Source: a virus. From it: DNA of 61,553 nucleotides. Numbering within the stretch: the stretch's first letter is position 1; every line of letters begins with the position of its first letter. Location of the stretch: positions 1 through 61,553 of IMG/VR virus record IMGVR_UViG_3300020147_000004, one strand, 5' to 3'. This document shows, in pieces, positions 40,241-48,288 of the stretch. Below the pieces are notes generated by a model. It saw only the letters and a program-made list of their open reading frames with translations, was not told the origin of the DNA and did no database searches. The position numbers and the translations under genes were made by a program.

Positions 40241-40622
40241 CGACTGCGTTGGTCGGCTGGCCTATCTTCGGGTCTAAACACACGAATCGCTTCCGCTTTT
40301 CCGATTTACCCGTCTGAAGCCTTGCGTGGTATACCACCACAGGCTAGATTGATTGGTGTCAGCGATGACTGACGGCCCGGAAAGACGGGCTGAACCCAGC
40401 CCGTGGCGACGATGACGGGCTAGCGAGCGAACCGGCGAACCAGGTGAGGTCGAGACAGGGCGGACACAGCCAGTGACAGCGGGAAAGACTGCTAGCGACG
40501 GCCGGCGAGAACAGGCTCCCCAGCCCCGACGGCCACAAGCCCGAGGGGCTTCGGCGGTAGATGGTCGGCCCGGCGAGTTGTAGCTCCCGGGCCCGGCCGG
40601 AACCTGAAGAGGAGATTCCGAC
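40241..40622 (+). ncRNA. Long structured leader / candidate noncoding RNA with promoter
   Basis: No gene is seen in this 382-bp gap. A promoter-like TTGCGT (40322-40327), 17-bp gap and TAGATT (40345-40350) has the perfect palindrome GTGGTATACCAC (40326-40337) over it. Downstream are strong hairpins: ACGGGCTG-AACC-CAGCCCGT (40385-40404) and AAGCCC-GAG-GGGCTT (40537-40551). Repeated motifs GGAAAGAC-GCT and GCTAGCGA are also present. It ends in the GAGGAG ribosome site of the next gene. It may act as a regulatory leader or an antitermination-type RNA; the function is inferred. Confidence 0.55.
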
Positions 40623-40877
40623 ATGGCAAACCTAGCAGACATCGTGAGCAAGCTCGAAGCGATCGAAGGCGGCCGAGTCTGGGCTGCGGAGAAGGCCTCG
40701 GAGCCGCACGTCCGAGTCTACTTCGGTGGTGACTCGTACGTCGCGGTGACGGACGAGGGTGACTCGTACGGCGTCGCTTTCGTGGCTGGTGAGGGGTTGT
40801 CCTACAAGAGGCGGGAGCGTCTCTCGGCGCAATACTCGGCCAAGGTTTCGGCTGCGCTCGGTGTGGTGCTCTCATGA
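40623..40877 (+). CDS. Small late-region protein, 84 aa
   Basis: ATG with GAGGAG upstream, first gene after the leader. It is an alpha/beta small protein with repeated DSY turns. No family recognised. Confidence 0.68.
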   Translation: MANLADIVSKLEAIEGGRVWAAEKASEPHVRVYFGGDSYVAVTDEGDSYGVAFVAGEGLSYKRRERLSAQYSAKVSAALGVVLS

Positions 40878-41155
40878 AGGCCGAGGACGAAGACGGAGCT
40901 GCGCTGGCCACTGTAGCAACGAAATTCGATTATTTCACCGTCGAGGGCGAGCCCGGGACGTGGACCACACACGAGCGGCTAAGCGACGCGATAGAGCGAG
41001 CCACGGAGCTCGGCGTGTCAGTGGTGTGGGGCGTGCGGTACACAGTGGAGCGGAGCGGCTTGACCGGCGTGCACAAGCGCCCCGTCTGGAAGGCGCCGGG
41101 GGTCTCGTACGAGGACGCGGGATTGTCATGCACATTGACGCAGGCGGCGCCGTGA
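40874..41155 (+). CDS. Small late-region protein, 93 aa
   Basis: The ATG overlaps the preceding stop. It is acidic, with a beta-type middle. No family recognised. Confidence 0.64.
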   Translation: MKAEDEDGAALATVATKFDYFTVEGEPGTWTTHERLSDAIERATELGVSVVWGVRYTVERSGLTGVHKRPVWKAPGVSYEDAGLSCTLTQAAP

Positions 41156-41403
41156 GCCAGCGCGCCCCCGGCGACGACCGCTGTAAGGACTGCCCCGAGC
41201 TCCACGAGCCGGGGCGTTCGCGCTGTGCCGAGTGCGCAGCGAAGCGGCGCCAGATCGAAACTGATGGCCGCGCGCAGCGGCGCAAACGGCGGCAGTGCCT
41301 CACGTGCGGCGCGGCCGTCGGCAAGCGCAAACGAGATGGTAAGCTGGCGCGGCACTGCCCCCGCCACGCGGATTACTACGCAGCGAGAGCGAGGGCAGCA
41401 TGA
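41152..41403 (+). CDS. Cys/Arg-rich zinc-finger-type protein, 83 aa
   Basis: The GTG overlaps the preceding TGA. CKDC, CAEC, CLTC pairs plus a CPRH end give two possible zinc sites in a very basic protein. It may bind nucleic acid. No exact family. Confidence 0.66.
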   Translation: MSQRAPGDDRCKDCPELHEPGRSRCAECAAKRRQIETDGRAQRRKRRQCLTCGAAVGKRKRDGKLARHCPRHADYYAARARAA

Positions 41404-41642
41404 CGGTCGCCGAAATTATCGTCCCCGCCGACCCCGACCAAGACGATTGCCTCGAGGCCGCCGCGGAGACCTACATCCGCAACTACCCGGCGCTCGAGGG
41501 CTGGGGCCTCGCGCCGCGATTCGCCTCGGAGACCGACCGTGAGAGCGTCGTCCTGACGGTGCCCTACTGGGCCGCGCCGGGCTACGAGGCCGACCCGGAA
41601 GCAGAGGCCGACGTTCACCGTGCTCGGGAGCGGGACGAGTGA
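41400..41642 (+). CDS. Small acidic late-region protein, 80 aa
   Basis: The ATG overlaps the preceding stop. It is strongly acidic (many Asp/Glu) with a beta-type centre. No family recognised. Confidence 0.62.
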   Translation: MTVAEIIVPADPDQDDCLEAAAETYIRNYPALEGWGLAPRFASETDRESVVLTVPYWAAPGYEADPEAEADVHRARERDE

Positions 41643-41854
41643 CCGTTCGCCCCGACCGCCACCGCGGGCCCCGAACGCTCGTGCAGATCCCCGCCAGTCC
41701 GGACGACATCCGGCGCTGGCGGGCTCTGGCCAAGGCGGGCGACCTGCCGCTGGGGCGATGGCTCATCGAGGCGGCGCGGGCGTACGAGATCATCTCGGAG
41801 CGGCAGGACGCGCTCAGTGACGAGGAGTGGCGGAGGGTTGTAGGATGGGACTGA
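41639..41854 (+). CDS. Small ribbon-helix-helix-like protein, 71 aa
   Basis: The GTG overlaps the preceding stop. The basic strand RTLVQIPAS followed by helices with WLIEAARAYEII has the spacing of a ribbon-helix-helix domain. It may regulate late genes or bind DNA near packaging. Confidence 0.58.
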   Translation: MTVRPDRHRGPRTLVQIPASPDDIRRWRALAKAGDLPLGRWLIEAARAYEIISERQDALSDEEWRRVVGWD

Positions 41855-41865
41855 GGGAGACCACG

Positions 41866-42207
41866 ATGAAGAAGGCGATCGCGATATTGGTGGCGGGCTT
41901 GTTCGGGGCGGGCTGCGGCGGCGCTTCCGAGCCGGGGCAGGAGCCGGACTGGCACAACGCCGGCACGGTCGTCACGGCCTGCCACGGGATCCGAGCCACG
42001 GTCGATGGGGTAGTCTTCGAGGGCGCTGGCTGCGAACGTGCCAAGGAGTGCGCGGGCGTCACGGACGAGCTACTCGAGGTGTGGACGTACGACTTCGTGC
42101 CCGACGACATCAGCGACGTGAGCGAGCCGTTCGAGTGCGAGTGCCTGGCGGTGCGCTGCGAGAGCGGGCGGTCGGCGGTGAAGGTCGAAGGGGAGTGTGA
42201 GTGCTGA
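41866..42207 (+). CDS. Cys-rich lipoprotein, 113 aa
   Basis: Start MKKAIAILVAGLFGAGC: a signal with lipobox LFGAGC, lipidated Cys at residue 17. ATG with GAGGGAGA upstream. The mature part has eight or more Cys, including a CECLAVRC end, likely disulphide bonded outside the cytoplasm. Such lipoproteins in phage late regions can be superinfection-exclusion or envelope proteins; this one is unassigned. Confidence 0.72.
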   Translation: MKKAIAILVAGLFGAGCGGASEPGQEPDWHNAGTVVTACHGIRATVDGVVFEGAGCERAKECAGVTDELLEVWTYDFVPDDISDVSEPFECECLAVRCESGRSAVKVEGECEC

Positions 42208-42428
42208 TGAGCCAGCCTAGGGAACACGACTTTGCCGACGAGCTTGCGGCGCTGATCGCTCGCTACGCCGACGTTCCGCGCGGAGGCCGCGGTGCGTATC
42301 TGATGACCGCCATCGCAGCACTCATCCAGGCCGAGAAAGGCGACGTGCCGACCGTGAAGGAGTTCGGCGACTGCATCATGGCTTTAGTGAAGAAGGTGGC
42401 CGACCAGGGACAGGTGCGAATGAACTGA
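42207..42428 (+). CDS. Small protein upstream of terminase, 73 aa
   Basis: The ATG shares a base with the preceding TGA (TGATG). It is helical. Its frame is the same as the terminase frame and is separated from it only by this TGA (42426-42428), so readthrough would fuse the two. It may have a small-terminase-like role, but no HTH is evident. Confidence 0.6.
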   Translation: MSQPREHDFADELAALIARYADVPRGGRGAYLMTAIAALIQAEKGDVPTVKEFGDCIMALVKKVADQGQVRMN

Positions 42429-42437
42429 TACAGGCCC

Positions 42438-43925
42438 CTGCCCGCCACCTTCGCGACTCTCCAAGTACTCGACGCTGCGCTCCAGAGCGGCGGCCATCAC
42501 GGCCTCACGCCGTTTTGGTCGGACGTATTGGAGCGGCTCTACTCGTCGGGAAAGACCAATTTGGTCGCCCGCGTCGGTCGTGGTGGCTGCAAGTCGCACA
42601 CGAGCACGAAGGTCGCGACGAACGAGGTGCTGTTCGGCGATTGGCGCGTCCCACGCGGCGAGGTCCACTATTGGGCGTTCGTCTCGGCGCGCAAGGACGA
42701 GGCCGAGCAGCGCGTCGTTTTGATTGAGAGCTTCCTCCGCGTGCTCGGCGTGAAGTTCGAGGCGAAGGGGAACACGATCACGCTGAAGGACCGGCCGCGC
42801 GGCTTCAAGGTCTTCGCGTGCAACGTCGGCGCGGTCAGCGGCTTCCGCTGCATCGGCTACTCGGCGGACGAGCTTGCCAAGTGGAACGTCGAGGGCGTGA
42901 ACCCGTCGGCGGAGGTGTGCGCGTCGCTGAACGCGATGACGGTGACGCATCCGGGCTCGAAGCGCCTGCTTATCTCCTCGCCGCTCGGCATGACCGACTA
43001 CCATGCGACGCGGTTCGAGCGTGGCGACGACGAGACGCAGATGGTCGCAAGGGCGGCGACGTGGGAGGCAAACCCGAGCGTCACGGAGGAGCAGACGCAC
43101 GAGCTCGAGCCGGACGATCGCGTGTGGTCGCGCGAGTACGCGGCTGTCCCTGGCTCGGGCATCACGGACGACTGGTTCGGGGCGGGCGTCGGGCTCTCGG
43201 CTACGAAGGAAGTGCCGCCATGGAAACCGTGGATGCGTACTTGGATTGCCCTGGACCCGGCGTTCGCTCAGGACCGATTCGGCTGGGCGGTGTGTACGTC
43301 GATTCAGGCTGCATCGGGTAGGCTCACGACGATTCACGAGGTGGGCAGCTGGAAGCCGGACCGGTCGCCGGGGGAGATGGCGGCTCGAGTGCGCTCGGAG
43401 CTCTGCGCCAAGTACGGCGTGGGCGAGGACGACACGAAGCGGGTGTTCACGGACCAGTACGAGGGCTATTCGTTCACCGAGCTCGCCAGGAGAGAAGGGC
43501 TTTTCTGCGAAGTCGTCCCCTGGACCGGCGGCGCAGGCGAGACGAGCAAGGCCACGCGGTTCAAAAACGTGCGGATGGCCATGCTCAGCGGTGAATTCCG
43601 CATGCCTGACGAGGTCGGATGGATCAAACGGCTGCGCTCGGTGCGCGGCGTGCTGCTCTCGAGTGGGTCGGAGCGCATCGAGGTGCCCCGCACGTTCGAC
43701 GGCCACGGCGACGACGTGTCCGCGATGGTGATGGCCGCCTCGATGGCCTTGTCGGTGCCGGCGCAACCCGTCTACGTCGAGCCCGTTCGGCCCGGGTCGC
43801 CTGAATGGCTCGCGGGAGAGCAGGCGCGGATGCGGGAGGAGGCGGCGAAGCGGGTACGTGAAAGGCAGGCGGTGCGGGGGCAGCGGGCGGGGAGTTTGGA
43901 GGCGAGGATTAGGGCCCTCCGCTAG
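42438..43925 (+). CDS. terL: Large terminase subunit, start uncertain, ~495 aa
   Basis: ATPase with Walker A-like VGRGGCKSH, RCIGYSADELAKWN as the Walker B/acidic region, LLISSPLG as motif III, and a nuclease part with LDPAFAQDR and a distal TDQYEG and GHGDD. It packages DNA into the procapsid. The in-frame stretch from the TGA at 42426 has no ATG or GTG. TTG at 42528 would leave only ~20 residues before Walker A and omit the TPFWSDVLERLY segment that looks native. CTG 42438 is a possible start, or the TGA may be read through. Confidence 0.8.
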   Translation: MPATFATLQVLDAALQSGGHHGLTPFWSDVLERLYSSGKTNLVARVGRGGCKSHTSTKVATNEVLFGDWRVPRGEVHYWAFVSARKDEAEQRVVLIESFLRVLGVKFEAKGNTITLKDRPRGFKVFACNVGAVSGFRCIGYSADELAKWNVEGVNPSAEVCASLNAMTVTHPGSKRLLISSPLGMTDYHATRFERGDDETQMVARAATWEANPSVTEEQTHELEPDDRVWSREYAAVPGSGITDDWFGAGVGLSATKEVPPWKPWMRTWIALDPAFAQDRFGWAVCTSIQAASGRLTTIHEVGSWKPDRSPGEMAARVRSELCAKYGVGEDDTKRVFTDQYEGYSFTELARREGLFCEVVPWTGGAGETSKATRFKNVRMAMLSGEFRMPDEVGWIKRLRSVRGVLLSSGSERIEVPRTFDGHGDDVSAMVMAASMALSVPAQPVYVEPVRPGSPEWLAGEQARMREEAAKRVRERQAVRGQRAGSLEARIRALR

Positions 43926-44047
43926 TCCTTCCCGAACAGCCCCTCCCACGCCCCTGCAAGCGGCAATAGCAGCACCGGCCACCAATGCTCGGACCAGTGG
44001 CAGAGCATCGCGACGACCGCGATCCAGAGCAGGGTTGCCGAGGTCAC
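43922..44047 (-). CDS. Small convergent membrane protein, 41 aa
   Basis: Minus strand; its TAG shares a CTAG with the terminase stop. About 85% of third positions are G or C, so the frame looks real. One or two short hydrophobic helices with several Trp. The start is GTG 44047 without a clear ribosome site; the in-frame 5' extension is less likely. No function evident. Confidence 0.5.
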   Translation of the reverse strand: MTSATLLWIAVVAMLCHWSEHWWPVLLLPLAGAWEGLFGKD

Positions 44048-44334
44048 GGCGGAATGGAGCGCCGCTGGCCGGGATGGAGTCAAGTGGACCGGCCGCGCGC
44101 GGTTTTTAGGCCGTTTCCCGCATGAACCGGGGGAAACACCCGCGGATTGGCTGGTTTCGGCCGCGCACGGCAAAAAGCGCGCGAATTATTCCAAAACTAT
44201 TCTGCGCCACTGTGTGACAATCTGCCCCATTGCCTTTTGTCCCACCTCCGCGTACGATTGCCCCAGCCCAGGGCTGTACGGCCTCGATTCCCCTCCGAGG
44301 CGGTTTGGCCCGGGCGCTAACTACGGAGCCTGGA
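44048..44334. promoter_or_regulatory. Intergenic region before the structural genes
   Basis: No gene of its own is seen here. It contains a self-complementary GC run followed by five T (CCGCGCGCGGTTTTT, 44093-44107), a weak terminator-like element on the plus strand, and an AT-richer stretch near 44180. The hairpin-like CAGCCC-A-GGGCTG lies close to 44270. It may hold the promoter of the structural operon, but I cannot fix it. Confidence 0.4.
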
Positions 44335-44658
44335 ATGACCGCAGATGAAGCACGGCAGGAAGCGGAACTGGTCGCTATCGCGACGCTCCCGACCGTCGAG
44401 CAGCAAATCAAGGCGCGGCTTGGCGTGCCAGCCGCAAAGTACATGGGCGGGGTGTTCCGCGTCGGTGTGTGCCGGCAGGACTTCGCGGTCCTGAAGGACC
44501 TAGTGGCACTGCGCGGCGTCCGTCCGGAGCGAGACGGCACCATCCTGATCCACACCCCGTCGGGCCCGGTCCACGCGTTCGACGACGATACGGTCCCGCG
44601 TGGCGGCATGTCGCTCGTCTTCTACTCACGCACCGCGAAGTTCGAAGGGGCCGAGTGA
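44335..44658 (+). CDS. Hypothetical structural-operon protein, 107 aa
   Basis: ATG with GGAG upstream, after a long leader. A helical N-terminus is followed by an alpha/beta part. No family recognised. Confidence 0.66.
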   Translation: MTADEARQEAELVAIATLPTVEQQIKARLGVPAAKYMGGVFRVGVCRQDFAVLKDLVALRGVRPERDGTILIHTPSGPVHAFDDDTVPRGGMSLVFYSRTAKFEGAE

Positions 44659-44942
44659 TGGCCGCAGCAGTCGCAAAACTCGAGAAGCCCGCTGAACCGG
44701 CGGTGCCGGACCTTTCCAAGCCCGTCGCGATGCGATGGTGGAAGGCGCCGAGTCTGCTCGGTTCGCAGACCACTGACACGGTCGTGCTGGGCCAGGACGT
44801 GGTGACCGGCAACGGCGCGCAGGGCAAGGTGCAGAGCATTCTGCGCTACCCGAGCGGCGGAGTGCTGGTCGAGCTGCGACACGAGAGCTTGGGCAAGACT
44901 CACTACCTCGTCATCGACGGCGGGCATGGGGTGGCGGAGTGA
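44658..44942 (+). CDS. Hypothetical structural-operon protein, 94 aa
   Basis: The ATG shares a base with the preceding stop. It is mostly beta-type with a KVQSILRYPSGGVLVEL stretch, as in small beta-barrel proteins. No family recognised. Confidence 0.62.
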   Translation: MAAAVAKLEKPAEPAVPDLSKPVAMRWWKAPSLLGSQTTDTVVLGQDVVTGNGAQGKVQSILRYPSGGVLVELRHESLGKTHYLVIDGGHGVAE

Positions 44943-45454
44943 GCGAGCCGCAGTTCACGGAGCCGAGCGCTGCGTTCGATTTCGAGGTGCTCAAACAGCT
45001 CGCGGATTGTCTGCCGTCAGGGAATCCCGGGCAGACGCTCGGGTGGGATGGCGCGTGGCACAGCGAGATGCGCATGCTCTCCGACAACGTCCTTGTCGTG
45101 CTCGAGCCGCCGCCGAAGGAAACGAAGAGCGGCATCGCGATCGTGCACACCCGAGCTCCGGGAGCACGTGAGCATCGGACGGCCCGCGTTTTAGCCGTGG
45201 GTCCAGGCCACTACAGCGGCTGCAAGTCGTGCGGTGGCGAGCGGACGCACTTGATTCCGACGGAGCTGAAGCCGGGGGACCGCATCGTCGTGGATGCGAT
45301 GTGCGGGAACAAGTGGGACTTCGATGTTTCAAGCGTCCGCAGCAATCCGAACCCGCAGTTCGACTCGATGCTCGGCGAGCGTGGCGACTTCCGGGTGATT
45401 CGGGAGGCGGAGGCCCTCGCTGTGCTGGAAGAGGAGATTAGGCATGTTGAGTAA
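44939..45454 (+). CDS. GroES/Cpn10-like co-chaperonin, 171 aa
   Basis: Residues ~45-165 have the Cpn10 pattern: MLSDNVLVVLEPPPKETKSGIAI, ARVLAVGPG, LKPGDRIVVD and a FRVIREAEALAVLE end. Two differences are seen: a ~40-residue N-terminal extension, and an insertion at 92-108 with two Cys (CKSC). Phage GroES-like proteins (such as T4 gp31) help fold the capsid protein with host GroEL. Placing it just before the portal and capsid fits that. The symbol is not given because the exact family is not certain. Confidence 0.82.
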   Translation: MSEPQFTEPSAAFDFEVLKQLADCLPSGNPGQTLGWDGAWHSEMRMLSDNVLVVLEPPPKETKSGIAIVHTRAPGAREHRTARVLAVGPGHYSGCKSCGGERTHLIPTELKPGDRIVVDAMCGNKWDFDVSSVRSNPNPQFDSMLGERGDFRVIREAEALAVLEEEIRHVE

Positions 45455-45480
45455 GACCATGAACCAGACGAAGGTTAGGA

Positions 45481-45771
45481 ATGCCTGAGTGCACCGAGGA
45501 GGAGCGGGCGCTGCTAGACACGCTGGCGCAGAGACCGGTGCCTAACGACGGCCTCCGAGAGGCGTGTGCCCAGTGGGCACTGACCCGTGTCTCTCCGGAG
45601 CTCAAAGAGCGCCTGGTCTCCGCCATGGCCGCGGGCCGCCAAGCTGGGAAAGCGGAAGCGGCGTGCTGGGCGGAGCTGGACGCACTGGGCCTCAACGACG
45701 GAACAACCAAGACGTGGAACGACTTCTACAAGGCCGTTGAGGCAGAAGCCGAGAAGCGTCTCTCGCAGTAA
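45481..45771 (+). CDS. Small helical structural-operon protein, 96 aa
   Basis: ATG with a weak AGG site. It is helical and acidic, with a KTWNDFYKAVEAEAEK end. It could be a small head or packaging protein. No family recognised. Confidence 0.62.
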   Translation: MPECTEEERALLDTLAQRPVPNDGLREACAQWALTRVSPELKERLVSAMAAGRQAGKAEAACWAELDALGLNDGTTKTWNDFYKAVEAEAEKRLSQ

Positions 45772-46052
45772 TGGCCGGCCGTCGCCACCGCCTCCACGAG
45801 CCCTGGATGTACGACCGCAAGCCTGAAGCCGGACGCCGCTCCGTTGCGCTACGACGCGCGAGCGAGTGCTCGTCCGGGAAGATGGGCTACGACTCGAAGC
45901 AGCAGGCTCGAGTCGCGACGGCCAGGGCAACGGCGGCGCATGGGGAACCGCTCGGCGTGTACCGCTGCAAGGAGTGCAGTCGGTGGCACAAGACTTCGAA
46001 GCTGGGCGGGACGACGGTGCCCGTGAGTGAGAAGGCGCGGAGGGTTGCCTAA
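45771..46052 (+). CDS. Small Cys/His protein, 93 aa
   Basis: The ATG shares a base with the preceding TAA (TAATG). It is basic, with a CKECSRWH zinc-knuckle-like centre. It may bind DNA or RNA. No exact family. Confidence 0.62.
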   Translation: MAGRRHRLHEPWMYDRKPEAGRRSVALRRASECSSGKMGYDSKQQARVATARATAAHGEPLGVYRCKECSRWHKTSKLGGTTVPVSEKARRVA

Positions 46053-46069
46053 ATGCTTTAGCCCGGCAC

Positions 46070-48073
46070 TTGGCCGTCCGACGCAACCACAAGCGCATCG
46101 AGTTACCATCGCAGCCCTGGTACGACCTGCCGGAAGACGAGCAGGGTGCCGCGGTCGAGCGGCTCGTGCGCGACTACCGCACGGCTCAGGCACCGCGACG
46201 TAGCCGCTACATCCGCAACCTCGAGCTCTACGAGGGCCGGCCGATGAGCGGATACTCTGCGTACTCGTACTGCGAGGACGACCTGATGCCGTTCGACCGC
46301 GAGCGGCTCCGGCTCATCCGTAGCGCGGTCTCCTCAGCGGTAGCGAACATCTACGCGCCGCAGAAGCCGAAGCCGCAGTTTCAGACGCTCGGGGCGACGT
46401 GGGCGCAGCGGCGCAAGGCGTACAAGCTCGACAAGATCTGCGAAGGCATCCTGAACCAGCGTCAGGGCCGGTGGATCAACGGCTGGGCGATGATGATTGA
46501 CGCGGGGGTGGAGGCTTCGAACCAGGGCGTCGCGGCCGTCATGGTCACGGCGAACAAGGCGCAGGGGCGCATCGAGCACGAGCTCGTGCCGCTGCCGGAT
46601 ATTTTCACGGACCCAGCCGAAGGTCGTAACCCGCGGAACTTTTTCTGTCGCCTGCCGATTGCCGAAGACGCGGCGTGCGCCATGGCCGCAGCGAACTACG
46701 GGCACGGCAAGCAATACGAGACCATCAAGCGCGCAATCGAAGGCGCGAAGCCCTACGACTGGTTCGGCAATCCGAATCGCGCGACGGTGCCCCGAGCTGT
46801 CCGCGTCGTGGAGATCGACTACGCGTGGCACATGCCGGCCAGCAAAGACGAGCCGGGCCACTGGTGCGCGCAGATAGGTGGCGTGCGCATCGATGGCGGC
46901 GAGTGGACCGCGCCGGCCCCGCCATTCGTGTTCTTGCTTTGGGAGCCGTGGCGGGACGGCTTCTGGGCTTCAGGCATTGCGGATGAGGGCGGTTCGCAGT
47001 CGCAGGAAATCGACGACCTCGATATGCGGCTGATGATTCGGGAGAAGATCGCTTCGGGTCTGAAGTGGTTCTACCAGAAGGAGACCATCAACCCTGATGA
47101 CCTGATGGTGAACGACCCGACGGTCGGCATTCCCTACGAAGGCAACGTACCGCCGACGCCCGCCAACCCGATGCCGTTCCACCCGATGGAGCTCGACTAC
47201 CTGAAGTTCAAGGTTCAGGGCTTCTGGGATTCAATCGGCATCTCGCAGGTCTCAGCGGCAGCGCGGCGCGAGCAGGGCGTCTCGAGCGGCGTCGCGATTC
47301 AGACGCTCAACGACACGAAGAGCGGCCGGCAGCTGGTCAAAGGCCAGCGCTACGAGCAGGCGTTCGTGGACCTGGCGCACCAATACGTCTGGCGCCTGCG
47401 CGAGCTCGCCGCCGACGATCCGAACTTCGCCGTGAAGTGGGCCGGGAAGTCGCTGATTCGTAGCTACAAGTGGAAAGACGCCGACGTAGAGGACGACGCG
47501 TTCTCGACGACCGTCGCACCCGCATCGGCCTTCCCGCACGACCCGGCCGGACGCCTCGACTACGTGCAGGCCATGTACAAGGCCGGGCTCGTTTCGCAGG
47601 AGACGGCCAAGCAGCTGATGAACTGGCCGGACCTCGAGTCCGAGATGAGCATGGAAAACGCCGAGACCGAGTATCTCGACATGCTCATCGAGCGCTACCT
47701 CGACGCGGATGCAGACACGTGGGGAGCCGGCGACTACCAACCGCCCGAAGCATTCATTATCAACAAGGTCGGCGCGATGCGTCGCGTGGCGTCTGCGTGG
47801 TTCCGCGCGCGCATCGACCAAGCGATGCTGCCCGAGAGCGAGCGCGAAGCGGCGGAGTTCAGCATCTCGCTACTGACTCGCTACATGCAGGAGCTGGACG
47901 CGCTGATGCAGCCGCCAGCGCCACCGCCGGGGGCAGCAGCTGCTCCTCCTGGCCCTGGTGCGCCCCCGCCGCAGCTCCCCGGCATGCTCCCGCCCGGTGG
48001 TCCCGGTGGGCCGCCGAGTCCGCAGATGCTTCCCCCGCCGTTGCCGGTGGGACCGCCGCAACCTGGAATTTGA
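46070..48073 (+). CDS. Portal protein, 667 aa
   Basis: Large podovirus-type portal (head-tail connector dodecamer). Patterns include RLRLIRSAVSSAVANIYAPQKPKPQF near the N-terminus, SQSQEIDDLDMRLMIREK and FWDSIGISQVSAAARREQGVSSGVAIQTLND in the core, typical of the portal wing and stem. The last ~55 residues are Pro/Gly-rich. The start is TTG 46070 with no clear ribosome site; no ATG is better. It forms the DNA entry ring and docks the terminase. Confidence 0.82.
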   Translation: MAVRRNHKRIELPSQPWYDLPEDEQGAAVERLVRDYRTAQAPRRSRYIRNLELYEGRPMSGYSAYSYCEDDLMPFDRERLRLIRSAVSSAVANIYAPQKPKPQFQTLGATWAQRRKAYKLDKICEGILNQRQGRWINGWAMMIDAGVEASNQGVAAVMVTANKAQGRIEHELVPLPDIFTDPAEGRNPRNFFCRLPIAEDAACAMAAANYGHGKQYETIKRAIEGAKPYDWFGNPNRATVPRAVRVVEIDYAWHMPASKDEPGHWCAQIGGVRIDGGEWTAPAPPFVFLLWEPWRDGFWASGIADEGGSQSQEIDDLDMRLMIREKIASGLKWFYQKETINPDDLMVNDPTVGIPYEGNVPPTPANPMPFHPMELDYLKFKVQGFWDSIGISQVSAAARREQGVSSGVAIQTLNDTKSGRQLVKGQRYEQAFVDLAHQYVWRLRELAADDPNFAVKWAGKSLIRSYKWKDADVEDDAFSTTVAPASAFPHDPAGRLDYVQAMYKAGLVSQETAKQLMNWPDLESEMSMENAETEYLDMLIERYLDADADTWGAGDYQPPEAFIINKVGAMRRVASAWFRARIDQAMLPESEREAAEFSISLLTRYMQELDALMQPPAPPPGAAAAPPGPGAPPPQLPGMLPPGGPGGPPSPQMLPPPLPVGPPQPGI

Positions 48074-48288
48074 TGGCCAAGTACATTCAAGAACACGCAG
48101 GCGAAGACGGTTGGTCCCGCTGGGTTCAGCCGGTGCGCCGCGGATACAAGCTGCGCTGCTGTGACTGCGGCCTAGTCCACAACATGGACACACGCATTCG
48201 CAAAGGGCGCGTGCAGTTCCGCATGAGCCGCAACAACCGATCGACGGCGATGGTCCGTCGCCACCAGAAGAAGACCAAGAATGGCTGA
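48073..48288 (+). CDS. Small basic Cys-containing protein, 71 aa
   Basis: The ATG shares a base with the portal stop (TGATG). Basic, with a CCDCG centre. It lies between portal and scaffold, so a small head protein is likely. No family recognised. Confidence 0.64.
   Translation: MAKYIQEHAGEDGWSRWVQPVRRGYKLRCCDCGLVHNMDTRIRKGRVQFRMSRNNRSTAMVRRHQKKTKNG

Noticed and set aside
40326-40337. GTGGTATACCAC as a restriction or partition site
   Set aside because: There is one copy only and no ParA/ParB gene. An operator over the promoter-like site is the simpler reading.
42384-43985. 533-residue open frame on the minus strand
   Set aside because: Antisense to the large terminase; composition is Arg/His-rich and unlike a protein.
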